Source of the DNA: Maylandia zebra
Taxonomy: Eukaryota; Chordata; Actinopteri; Cichliformes; Cichlidae
Length of the DNA: 64,000 nucleotides
Direction of reading: 5' to 3'
Assembly: GCF_041146795.1 (NCBI RefSeq)
Contig: NC_135187.1
Location: 43,501 to 107,500, forward strand
Shown here piece by piece: positions 13,001 through 23,350 of this stretch (positions are counted from its first letter, which is position 1; each line of letters begins with the position of its first letter). The position numbers were made by a program, and so were the translations under genes. The notes beneath the pieces were generated by a model. It searched no databases, was not told the origin of the DNA, and worked only from the letters and a program-made list of their open reading frames with translations.

Positions 13001-16000
13001 TCAAGCAACTTAAAGAAGTCCAGACGCTTTTCTTTCCAAGCTCCTTAGACTACGATGACCTGGATGACTGAGAACCTTCACAGACATTTTTTTAACCGTA
13101 TGTCTAAATTTTATTTTGCCATGTTTATTATATTTTATTGCTGCTATTGTTCTTGGGTTATTGTAAGGTGACCTTGAGGGTCTGAAAGGCGCCTATAAAT
13201 AAAATGTATTATTATTATTAACGTCAATTTTACTTTAACACAAGCATGAAAAGATTATGTCTATTGATCAAATCTCAAAACCTTTTTTAATGCAAGTTTT
13301 ATATGGATTGTTTTGAATTCAGTGATAAGATAAGAAGAACTTTGTTTATCCCGTTGGAAATTCTTTTGTCAGAGCCATGCTCAGTGCAGCAAGAGAAAGA
13401 GAGGAACAGAGGAATAAAGATGTACAATAAGAATTGTAGGATACAGTAGGATAGTGCAAATATAATATCAAAATAACTCAAAGTAACAATATGAATATAT
13501 CAGGTAAAATAAAATAACATAACTATCAGTGCAGGTGATAAAAAACGTGGCGTAGTATTGTGTAATGAATAAAAAGAGAGTAGCAGTGTGTGATGGGGGA
13601 TGAAACAAACATTCAGTAACATACAGATAAGTACGAGATTTATTCTGCTGTGAGCAGCAGAGTAATGACTCACGTTAACCCAGAGAGAGAGTGTGTGTGC
13701 TTGTGACTTGTTCCATCATTACTCGTCATATTTCATCTTGTTCCTGTTCTTCAGCAGTACGCTAACCCAGAACTTTTTAACGTACATGCCTGAGGGAGGA
13801 CTCGCTGTGTGTGTGTTTCTGCTCTGTGACAACCATTTTTACTGTTTAACTGTCATTGTTGGGAGTGTTTTGGTTTGTGAGGACATTTCTGTTTTTGGAC
13901 ACACATTATTTTGTTTACACTGATTCTTGTGGACCGTTCAGAAACGGTGTTGGAATTAATCTTTCAATCTATGCTTTTAGTCTGATAGTGATTTCAGCAT
14001 GAGTTCCTGCCCCAAGTGGTGGAGTTTAAGTATGACGGGGTCTTGTTCACGAGTGACGGGAGAAGGGAGCGGGAGATCAACAGACGGATTGGTGCAGCGG
14101 CTGCAGTGATGCGGACGCTGTACCGGTCTGTTGTGGTGAAGAGAGAGCTGAGTGTAAGACCAAAGCTCTCGATTTACCGGTCGATCTACGTCCCTGTCCT
14201 CACCTATGGCCACGAGCTGTGGGTAGTGACCAAAAGAACAAGATCGCGGATACAAGCGGTGGAAATGAGCTTCCTCCAAAGGGTGGCTGGTCTCTCCCTT
14301 AGAGATCGGGTGAGAAGTTCGGCCATTCGGGAGAGGCTCAGAGTAGAGCCGCTGCTCCTCCACATCGAAAAGAGCCAGCTGAGGTAGTTCGGGCATCTGA
14401 CCAGGATGCCTCCTGGGCGAGGTTTTCCGGGCATGTCCCACCAGGAGGCCCCGGGGCAGACCCAGGACACGCTGGAGAGATTATATCTCTCGGCTGGCCG
14501 GGGAACCCCTTGGTGTTCCCCCGGATAAACTGGAGGAGGTAAAACGGTCAGATGGCCCTTTAATCTCAGGTGTGTTCACAGATCTCAGACAGCAGCTGCT
14601 CAGTGTGTTCAGCCAGCTGTTAACAAGCAGTGTGACACACACACACACTCCTTTGTCACTGCATCTGTGCTAGCGTGTATGCAGAGCGTTATTAGAGACA
14701 CACAGAATTCATTCATCTCTAATCTCAGATTATTTTAACTTGCATGCTTCCTCTAAACCAGGGGTGTCCAACTCCAGGCCTCGAGGGCCGGTGTCCTGCA
14801 GGTTTTACATGTGTCCTTGATCCAACACAGCTGATTTAAATGGCTAAATGACCTCCTCAACATGTCTTGAAGTTCTCCAGAGGCCTGGCAATGAACTTAT
14901 CATGTGGTTCAGGTGTGCTGACCCAGGGGACACGGCCCTCGAGGCCTGGAGTTGGACACCCCTGCTGTAAGCTGTCCTGTACACTTATGTTCTTCCATCA
15001 TGAACCTGCAGAACTGATCGCTGTTATTTGTAAACCATGCTGATGCAGGTGTGTTTTTGTGTTTCAGGTGAAAGATGAACGTAAGGCTCAGGAAGTGTTC
15101 GACCTGGCTGATTACGAGCGCTCCGAGGAGCTGAGGAAGGCCAAGAGCCGCAGCAAGAAGAACCACAGCCGCTTCACGGTGCTGCGCTGCAAGCAGCCGG
15201 GAAACACCGTGAGTCCACCTGTCCGGCTGTTTACCTGTCGTCTTGAGTGTAACTAACAGAATTACAGAATATGTGTGTCAGTGTTTTTGTCTCGCGCCTC
15301 AAGTTTCTGGTTTCATGGAGCATCTGATCCAAAAGTGAAACCTCTGTCCGCGCCCATCTTTTCGTGTCTTGGTGTTCGGAGATTATGCTGTCCTGCTTGA
15401 CCTCGATGGTGGAGTTCCTCCTACATGTGCCTCAGGATTGGTGGATAAGATTTGAGATGTCCTGCCCCATCTGTGTTCTGCGATTGGCTGAGCTGCATGC
15501 TTTTTGTTCCTATTCTGAACAGGTTTAATCTGCAGAATCCAATTAGACTGCCAGAGGATGAGTCAGAGCGGAATAATCCCAGAAACTACTGCAGTTTGTC
15601 ACGCTCTGCTCTTTCTACTTCTACGATTTGACCTTCAGCTTTAATTTAATAAAACAAGAATCTACATTCTGATTGTATAGAGTCAGGATCAGGGTCATTA
15701 CCTCAGAGGGTTAAATAAACTTTGTGTGTAAATTTGTGTTGGGCCGCAACAAACACTCTATAAAATTTCTAGATGTGAAAAAATTGATGTTTGAGTTCAT
15801 TTAGAGATCCTACAACTGGAGGTAGAGTAGATGTATTTGGCTAAGGATGATGAAGACGAAGCTGCCAGGCAGGAGCAAAAGAGCAAGGCCTTAAAGAAGA
15901 TTCATGGATGTAGTGAAGGAGGACATGCAGAGGATGGTGTGACAGAGGAGGATGCTGGGATAGGAGGAGACTAATGCTGGGCTTACACTGTGCAATTTTT

Positions 16001-19000
16001 GGCCCATTTTGAGCCGAGTTTTGAGTCGTGCGACCGTTTTGGCGATCGGCCCGATTTTGGCCTTCATTGTGCGTCGTGCATTGTGTAGTATGCGTGGGGT
16101 AACGAGAAGCGATTAACACCTCACGACCAGCTCCCGATCATCAGTCGCTTGGTCGCGAGGATTTCAAACCGGTTTGAAATCCTCGCGACCGTCGTGAGGG
16201 TGTCACCGCAGTTTCTCACACTGCGCACATGCAAACACAAATGGCAGTGAAAAAGACGGCGCAGCACGGCTGTGCAGCGTGTGATCTGGACACAAGCGAT
16301 GGAGGTACAACTTGTAGAACTGTGGCAAGCTCATCCGAGCCTTTTCCATGTAGCCTCACAAAATTATCACGACCACAACAACCGTGAAAATAGTTGGATT
16401 TACATCGCTGCTCAATCACAGCTGCCTGATCAATGTTTTTCATTAGCAATTTAGCAAAGTTGATGGTGGTGGTGTGTCTGTGTGAGTGAAAGACAGAGAG
16501 GAAGAGCGAGCGACCGAATTTCTGTTATAACCTTCATTTTATGGACGCACAGTGTGAGCACTCGGGTCGCATCAGAGCATCGGGCCGTATAGTGTGAGAC
16601 CTGCATCGTGACCTATGAACTTCTAACCCCTGCGAGTCAATCGTACAGTTTGAGCAGGAGCTGAATCGCGCGACTGAAAAAAATCGCACAGTGTCTGCCC
16701 AGCATAAGGTAGATCATCCATCGTGGCGCCCACTAAAGCATGGGGTGTCCAGCTCCAGGCCTCGAGTGCCGGTGTCCAGCAGGTTTTAGATCTCACCCCT
16801 GAATCAAATGATTACCGGGTAGTTTATTACCAGGCTTGTGGAGAACTTCAAGACATGTTGAGAAGGTCATTTAGCTATTTTAATCAGCTGTGATGGATCA
16901 AGGACACATCTAAAACCTGCAGGACACCGGCTCTCGAGGCCTGGAGTTGGACACCTGTGCCCTAAAGGGAGCAGCTGAAACTCATAGAACAACACATAAC
17001 CTTAAAACTTAAAAGAATGTAAGTACTTCTCAGAGTATGTGTGCTTCTCTAATGGCTTTCTGTAAATGTATCATTTACTTGCTACAACATGGCAAGTTCC
17101 AACGTATGGTGGGAGCTATCTGGTGAAGCTAATGTGCCTTAAAGAAAACTCAAATAAAAAGTAAAAAACCCAATAAAATATGGATGTTTCATCAGCTGCA
17201 AGACTCAAAAACTGACATTTAAGTTCTTGCACCATTTCAGGGGTAAACTATGTATTTCATATGACATCAGATTGGTAAGAATATTCTTTTTGCAGGCTCC
17301 AAACCTCGTGTTTCTGGCTGTGAGCCCTGAGGAGAAAGAATCATGGGTAAACGCCCTCAGCATCGCCATCATCAAAGCGAAGAACAGAGTTTTGGATGAG
17401 GTGCGGGCTGCTTTTTTCATGGATTCAAATGTTTTAATAACACCTCGGCCACCTTTTTTAACAGGGTGTTAACTCAGTTTGTCTGCGTACAGGTGACCAT
17501 TGAGGAGGACAGCACGCTGGTTCATCCCACCAGAGATCGAGCAAAGATCCCTTATGGTCGCCGGCTGCCGACCAAAGGACATCTCATGGCCGTGGTACTG
17601 GGAGCCTTTTTTCCATCTGTCTTGTGGTCTGAATGTTAAGATAATGTTATTGCTATTAAAGTCATGTTCTCACTGCAGGCATCCACCTCTTCCCATGGCA
17701 TGCTGACACTCGACCTGGTGGCCGAAGAGGATGTTTTTTCACACGACTACGATGGCGACTGGAATAACAGCTTTCGGGTCGACCTGCAGGGGGGCGGGTC
17801 TTGTGGACAGATTGGAGTAGGTCGTCAGCGAGCTGGAACAGACGTATCAAAGCTGCGGATGACATCCAAGGAGCCCAAAGTGAAGACTAGCAGTCTGCCC
17901 AGGGGCAGTGAGCGGTCCTGGGGAAAGCATCTGGAGGCCTCCAAGGTCCACAAGTCTCCACAAATAGAGGTGGGCCCTTCAGATCCACATTAACCTTTTT
18001 TTACTTCTGGAAGCATGTGGCTTCAAGTTTTTATTGAATATCTTTGCTAAAATGAGCACTAAATCGCGACACCTACCTGAATAGAATGTTACCTTTCAGG
18101 TTCTCCAGGCTCAGTATCGAACGCCACAGCCAGGGAAGAGGTTCAGTATGCAGGGCCGGAGTCGCTGTGCCTCCATGGATGAAGTCCTCTCATCCAGGTA
18201 TGACCTGGTAATAAACAAAGTTAGGGAGTAAACAGACGCAGAGTTCAGGCTTTCTTCTGCAGAGTATCAGGCTGTCAGGTATTCAGGATACTCAGGAGAA
18301 GTAGAGTCCATGGTTAAAGTCAGTGTCTGGCCTGCTGGACTCACTACTGCTCAAGTCTGACTGAACCAGTGAAACCCATTTCAGTGTCTTTGACCTTTAT
18401 GTCTTGAAATTTTGAAACATCACCTTCTCCACTCTTCTGTCACCCTAACCCTCTTCCTTTTCTCTAGACCAGTAATGATTCGCTCAGAGTTCTGCTCTGC
18501 TGTTGGGCGATGTCCAGCTGAAGTGGAAGCGGGAGTCGAGGCCTCGGCCCAGCCTTTGGGTCAGATCCAGAGCCTTATTGCCCAGAGGATGCAGCGAGCT
18601 CAGGAATTGCTGGAGGAGATGAGACTGCAGGTTTGACTGCTTCATTCATAAATGTATAGATTCGTTTACTGATCATTTTCATGATGTCAACTGGCTTAGG
18701 TGGCAATTATTTTTTATAAGATAAATGACAATACTTGTGCTTTGGATTGACACTTTTAGGTCCACCAGGTGGAAGTTCTATTAATCAGACCACAACAAAA
18801 CCTGAACTATAGCACTGACATTAGTTCACTTTGTCACAGCCGATTGGATTTGCTGCCGGTAGTGGACGTTTGTGGATGTGCAGGATAAGCCATGTAAACA
18901 ATAAACTTCGCTACCCTTGCAATCAGGCACCACAAATGCCTGACATACCTGTCATCACAAGACTGCTCCAGTTGAGTGAATAACTGGAGCTGGCGGGGCC

Positions 19001-22000
19001 GTCAGCGTTGGACGACCCCGTGTCACCGCTGAATGCATCGCAGATGCTACATTCTGCTAAAGGTCATGAACACATCCCAACACACTGCCCCAATAGGTTA
19101 TTAAAGCCTGGCCAATCTGTCCCCAGAATTAAGGGGTGCACAGGATAACTGCAGCCTTTATTGTACAATCAAAACTGCTCCCAACGATCATAGATGTTTA
19201 CATCTGCGCTGTAACTGCAATCATTTAATCAACCAATTCGCACTACAACCTGGTTTGCCTCTTATCTGTAGTTAATTTAATTTAATTTAATAACTGTACA
19301 GCACACTGTTTATAGTAACCATTGTCCTTGATGTAAATATGTAAGAAGACATTGTGTGTTTCTGTGTCCTGTGTACTGTTTGTATGTGTGTCTTTCTGGC
19401 TGCTGTTACAACCAAATTTCCCCTTGTGGGACAATTAAAGGATTAAAGGATTATTCTATTCACTGACCTTGCATTTAATTTGCAGTGGCACTATGGGATA
19501 TTATGTATGTCCTCATACATACACACTTAACCTCCACACACTCAGCCTCCAGCAATGCCCCGGATCGAACCACGGTCTGCAGCCTGTGTCCACTAAGGCT
19601 GGCCTTGGTACCTTATCCGTACACTGTATGTCCCTCTCAGACCAAGGGAGGGTGTTGGAGGGCCTGGACACATAACACCCTGCCCACCAACACCACATAT
19701 CTCTCTGACCTGGTTCAGATCACCATCCCATCTCGGTGTCTCAGATCTTCTTCTTCTCTTTCTCTCTCTGTCCCCTCCCCGTCTTGCCACCATGGGGAGC
19801 AGGGCTTTCAGCTGCTCCACGACTCTGGATTCCCTTCCTCCTGATTTAAGAAATATCTCTTCCTTTTCTCTCTTTAAGTCCCAACTCAAAACTCGTTCAA
19901 AATAGCTTATCCCATTATTATTATTATTACATACCGCTCTGTCATCCAGCCCCAGGATTGTCCTTAAAAGGGGAGGCATGATTACATGATGAGGTCAGGT
20001 GTGTGCGTCAGCCTCCCTGACACCACCCTTCCTCTGTGGCTGAGCTACAAACCACGCTACGCCACAAACAGAATGAACTCTTTGGGATTTCCTTACCTGG
20101 ATGATTGAGCATACATCAAGTTAGCTTATGGTTATTTTGCAAGCACTAGCAGGACAAATTCTCTTCCTCCGCCCTGTACCCTGTTTCATCTCCATCAAAG
20201 ATGAGCCCAACCACGGTGGTGTCGTCTGCTGCCAACAGGCTCTGCTGGTCTTTGTAGTTGGTGAGAGCTTGGTTACCTCTTCACACCTGGCAGGGGTTGT
20301 TATCAGTGAGGAAGCCCTCTACGCTTCTCCTGTAGGCCTCCTTGTCCTGTTTGATGTCTGTCCTCTGGTAGCGCTGTAAAGAGAACTGTCCCTCAGCCTG
20401 AAGGCTGAGTTCTGATCAGAGCCGGGCCTTCAGATTTCGTGCCTTATTAAAGTCCCCAGCAACAATATGGATGCCCTCCGGGTGCTCTCTTTGCTGTTTA
20501 GGTGTTGTTGGAGGTGGTTGAGTGGCGAGCTAACGTCAGCATTGCGGGGGGCAGCTGTAAACAATGGTAACTATGACTACCATTAGCTTGCAAGGTAGAA
20601 GGGCCTGAACTGATTGGACATGAGCTCCAAGTCCCGTGAGCACTGACTGTATATAACTCTACTGTTACAGCACCAGTAGTCTCTCCGCCCTTTCCCTTAC
20701 AGGAGTCTTTGTTGTGGTCCCGATGGTGTAGGCTCTGGCCCGATAACTCCACTGAGGCATTAAGGATTTTTGGATGGTGTCAGCACTCAGTTACAATCTG
20801 TAGACGACACGGTTGTAGTAAATCTCTGATTGTAGCTGTTTCGTTTGCAAGGGATCTGGCGTTGGTGTTGAAGATGGACAGAAGCGGGGTTTGTAGTGTT
20901 GTTTTCACAGCTGGACCTGATAGCCAGCTCTGCTTCTCCACTTTTGTTTCCTCTCCTTGCGCTGTCTGCAACGCTTGGCGCTCCCAACAATAACCCACGG
21001 AGCCCTGATGGTCTTGAAACTCAGGTGGAATAATGTCAGTCCAATCCAATGTAAAGGTTCAGGCTGACGCCGATGTCGATTAGTTCCCGACAGCTGAAAG
21101 TAATCAGTGCATTGCAGGAAGAAAAAGAGAAATAAACAACACAAAAAGGGTACACAGTAGCTGGGAGCACTGTGCCCCTATACATCAGCACGTGCTGCCA
21201 TCTTATATGGGTAATGTTGTTTCTGACAGGAGCTGCAGAAGACCAAAGCAGAGCGAGAACGAGAGGGCAGTTCACCTTATCTGAAGGGCATCAACTCTCC
21301 TCGACTCCATCACCTCAGGGGCTCAGAGTCACCTCACTCCAGGTCAGTTTTAGCACCTTAATTAATAATTGACATTATTGATTAGTTCACATCAATATTT
21401 GTGTTTTGATTTGCAAAGCAGATATATAAAATGTAGACTGCATATCCCAAAATCAAATTCCAAAAAGACTTTTCCCATGATCTGTCCGTTACAGTATGTT
21501 TGATGCAGTACCAAACATATTTGTGTTTGTGGTACTGCAGTTTGTAAAGAAGAAAACACAAAGTTCTCAAATGGTTGGAAAGATTAATTTAATACTGATT
21601 GTTGAACTTAAAATCAGATTTTTGTCGCCATCTTTAGCAGGTCATCGGGATCTCCGAGGAGCCGGAGCAGCGACTCTCCTCGCCTCAGAGGAAGAGAATC
21701 TCCTCGGTCCAAAGCCAAGAAGAATCGGTCCAAAGGAACTGACTCACCTCACTCCAGAGGATCCCATGCAGCCGCTGCTAAAGTCAGCGACTCTCCCAGG
21801 CTGAGTGGCTCTCCTCGGTCAAAGAGCACCGATGCAGCTCGATCTCCAAAACTCAAAGGACCATCCGCTGCCTCTCCCAACAAGCAAGGCAGCTCTCCAA
21901 TACAGAAGCCATCCGACTCGCCTCTGAGCGTCGGACGATCTGACTTCTCTCAGGTTAAAGGATATGGTTCGCCACAAGGCAGTGAGACCGACTCTCCTCA

Positions 22001-22418
22001 TCTAGGGAGCAATGAGGAGTCTCCTCTTCAGAGCCAGAACTCCCCGACCCTGTCCAGATCCTTCGAGTCCTCACAACCAACAACCCTTGACAGCCACCAC
22101 CCCTCCCCACCTCCACCAGCCACCCAGCTGTCTGAGGATAACTCGGAGGTGGAGCAGAGGCGTGCCGAGGCTGAGCGGCTCCTGGAAGAGGCTGTGTCCT
22201 CGTGGAAGGAGGCGCAGGAGGTCCTGCAGGAGGTGAAGGAGCTCCAGAGCCAGACGCTGCGGCGGCAGCGTAGGAGGACCTATGAGAAGATGGCATCGGC
22301 AGCAGCGGCCGCTGGTATACCTGCACCGAGCGGCGCGGCAGAAGAAATGGACACGCTCATCTCGCCGACATCACCAGAGGACAAGGAAGATTCAGAGACA
22401 CCTGAACGAGGAGTTTGA
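7077..22418 (+). CDS. plekho1: Pleckstrin homology domain-containing family O member 1 (CKIP-1)
   Basis: Ten coding exons join in frame with GT/AG borders: 7077-7103, 8146-8295, 15068-15208, 17296-17400, 17493-17594, 17679-17969, 18100-18197, 18468-18630, 21230-21342 and 21641-22418 (655 residues). The start is MKKSNQSRR, spliced to GVQDSG, as in the short PLEKHO1 N-terminus. A PH domain covers about residues 24-137 ([40 protein letters not shown]). Conserved blocks [12 protein letters not shown] and [13 protein letters not shown] follow. A coiled-coil/zipper lies at about 566-612. The family is a membrane- and nucleus-shuttling adaptor that binds casein kinase 2, Akt and actin-capping protein. 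Residues about 378-545 are a Ser-Pro/Arg-rich insertion that explains the excess over human (about 409). PLEKHO2 fits less well. Introns hold only the repeats listed separately. Confidence 0.95.
9255..9530 (+). mobile_element. Degenerate LINE 3' fragment in plekho1 intron 2
   Basis: Broken remains of the extreme C-terminus of a non-LTR retrotransposon protein: an '[10 protein letters not shown]'-like stretch and a trailing 'LLPPNNR'-like end in shifting frames. The same family is clearer at 13,990-14,545. Intron sequence before it (8296-9254) and after it (9531-10,459) shows nothing recognisable. Confidence 0.5.
10460..13219 (+). mobile_element. L2-like LINE fragment interrupted by a Penelope-like element
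   Basis: Codes for the middle of an L2-type reverse transcriptase ([44 protein letters not shown] near 10,835). The catalytic YADD region is then missing through an internal deletion near 10,915. The C-terminus ([19 protein letters not shown]) follows at 11,160-11,283. The 3' UTR resumes after the insertion at 13,098 and ends with AAAGGCGCCTATAAATAAAA and an (ATT)n tail at about 13,219, the usual L2 3' end. The Penelope-like insertion occupies 11,341-13,086. Confidence 0.85.
11341..13086. mobile_element. Penelope-like element, copy 1 (inverted arrangement)
   Basis: The left part (about 11,985 to 11,341, minus strand) encodes Penelope-type reverse transcriptase pieces: [32 protein letters not shown] and WYRYVDDT near 11,425, with a frameshift or stop near 11,700. 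The right part (about 11,990-12,715, plus strand) encodes the RT C-terminus from [11 protein letters not shown] and a GIY-YIG endonuclease ([17 protein letters not shown]). The two halves therefore point outward from one junction. About 80 bp at the extreme left (11,341-11,418) is an inverted copy of sequence near the right end (12,975-13,053). The 11-bp TTTTTTTAACC flanks both sides (11,330-11,340 and 13,087-13,097). Two short indels near 12,580 break the C-terminus. Confidence 0.85.
13325..13690 (-). mobile_element. LINE 3' tail (putative)
   Basis: On the minus strand the sequence ends in GGGATAAACAAAGTTCTTC followed by TTATCTTATC, a common end of fish non-LTR elements. No coding sequence is attached. 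Boundaries are approximate. Confidence 0.35.
13990..14545 (+). mobile_element. LINE ORF2 C-terminal fragment in plekho1 intron 2
   Basis: The frame 14,016-14,387 encodes the C-terminal part of a fish non-LTR retrotransposon protein: [39 protein letters not shown] and [18 protein letters not shown] stop at 14,385 replaces the Trp of the usual RWFGH motif, and the following Arg/Pro-rich block is frameshifted. It is a dead remnant, the same family as the piece at 9,255. Confidence 0.8.
14759..14964. mobile_element. hAT MITE, copy 1
   Basis: A 206-bp element starting CAGGGGTGTCCAACTCC and ending with the inverse. Flanks CTCTAAAC (14,751-14,758) and CTGTAAGC (14,965-14,972) match at six of eight, an eroded 8-bp duplication. 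Copies 2 and 3 are at 16,739 and 62,657. It ends about 100 bp upstream of plekho1 exon 3. Confidence 0.85.
15975..16704. mobile_element. PIF/Harbinger-type MITE with MADF-domain remnant
   Basis: Imperfect terminal inverted repeats (TGCTGGGCTTACACTGTGC and GCACAGTGTCTGCCCAGCA) bound 730 bp, flanked by the 3-bp duplication TAA (15,972-15,974 and 16,705-16,707) typical of PIF/Harbinger. The open frame 16,272-16,454 reads [20 protein letters not shown] then NYHDHNN and SWIYIAA, a MADF/Myb-like DNA-binding fold, the second protein that Harbinger elements carry beside transposase. No transposase is present. A perfect 40-bp palindrome lies at 16,151-16,190. Confidence 0.8.
16151..16190. repeat. Perfect 40-bp palindrome
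   Basis: Two 20-bp arms (16,151-16,170 and 16,171-16,190) are exact inverse complements with no spacer, meeting at AAACCGGTTT inside the Harbinger MITE. It could extrude as a cruciform or a hairpin. Confidence 0.95.
16739..16959. mobile_element. hAT MITE, copy 2
   Basis: A 221-bp relative of the element at 14,759, beginning CATGGGGTGTCCAGCTCC and ending GGACACCTGTG. Flanks CACTAAAG (16,731-16,738) and CCCTAAAG (16,960-16,967) match at seven of eight. It starts 35 bp after the Harbinger MITE ends. Confidence 0.88.
19185..19460 (+). mobile_element. LINE 3' UTR fragment in plekho1 intron 8
   Basis: Ends with CCCCTTGTGGGACAATTAAA and an ATTCT-type tail. The same 3' end, inverted, is at 29,055, where coding sequence is attached. 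Upstream sequence at 18,640-19,184 has no clear identity. Confidence 0.65.
19700..19935 (+). mobile_element. L2-like LINE C-terminal fragment
   Basis: Encodes a short C-terminus, MGSRAFSC then [19 protein letters not shown], and ends with an (ATT)n tail near 19,927, the same layout as the element at 10,460. Confidence 0.6.
20150..21140 (-). mobile_element. Degenerate LINE fragment (endonuclease and RT pieces)
   Basis: On the minus strand, '[20 protein letters not shown]' (near 20,870), the endonuclease motif AGDFN (near 20,440) and an '[21 protein letters not shown]' region (near 20,210; quoted in part) appear in the normal order of a CR1/Rex1-like LINE but in different frames with gaps. It fills most of plekho1 intron 8 before exon 9. 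Confidence 0.6.
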
Positions 22419-23350
22419 GTGTTCAGCAGTGACTTCTCGATGGAAGTAGCAGCGTTTCTTCAGCACGCAAACAGAAGCCTGCTTCAAATTCTGTCTCCAT
22501 GTTTTAATCTGCGGACGGTGCACGTGACCACACAGAGCAGGATTGTTTCTGGGAGGGTTAATGGCTTAATCCTCCACAGTGCACTAAACAGGAAGTGTGT
22601 GTGTGTGTGGCAGATGTTTGACGGGGACCCTTTCCCCTTCTCTTCCTCCAATGGTGCTGCATGTTTATCTTCTTTCTCCGTCCTCCTGAAGGCAAAAAGA
22701 TTTTCTGTTTATCTGTTGAACATTTTTGTTTTGTTTTTTTGAAGAAAACCTTTTCAAGATAAGATGTCAGCGTTTGTACATCAAGAAACTTTTTGAATTA
22801 GTCACTGAAGCACACTACGAGCACAGAGGGGAGTCTGCTGGAAGTTTCCCCAGACTTTCACTCCGATAAAACATTCATGTATTTACTAATGTCATTGCTA
22901 ATCTTCAAAGTTGTTGCTCTCTGCTTTCACTGTAGCAGAGATTCCTGTAAACGTCCTTCCAGCTCTTTTTAACCTCACAGGATTTTTGTAATCTGTGGAT
23001 TTTTCTCAAAAATCAGGGAGTTTAATGTTAAACAAAGACACGAGAAGCAATAATGACACAAAGTCTTTACCTGTTCATGTGTTGCAGTTTACAAAAAAGA
23101 ACTCAAACTCTGCATTCTGCAAAAAAAGCGGAATTTTAATTTGCACACTTGAAGCCCAGCAGATGCTGGATAGCATCAACCAATAAACAGCTGACATATT
23201 TGTTGTACACAGTGAGACATTTGCTTTAATGAAACATACATGTGACATAGAAAAAGGCTCAATAAAGTCTAATAAACAAACAAACAAAAAGTGTGCCAGC
23301 ACATCCACCAAATATAAGAAATACGAGCCTTTAATCATCTACACAATAAA
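22419..23350 (+). other. plekho1 3' untranslated region (putative)
   Basis: Non-coding sequence after the stop codon with AATAAA signals at 23,182-23,187, 23,261-23,266 and 23,345-23,350. Any of these could end the transcript; the first gives a UTR of about 0.8 kb. Confidence 0.5.
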
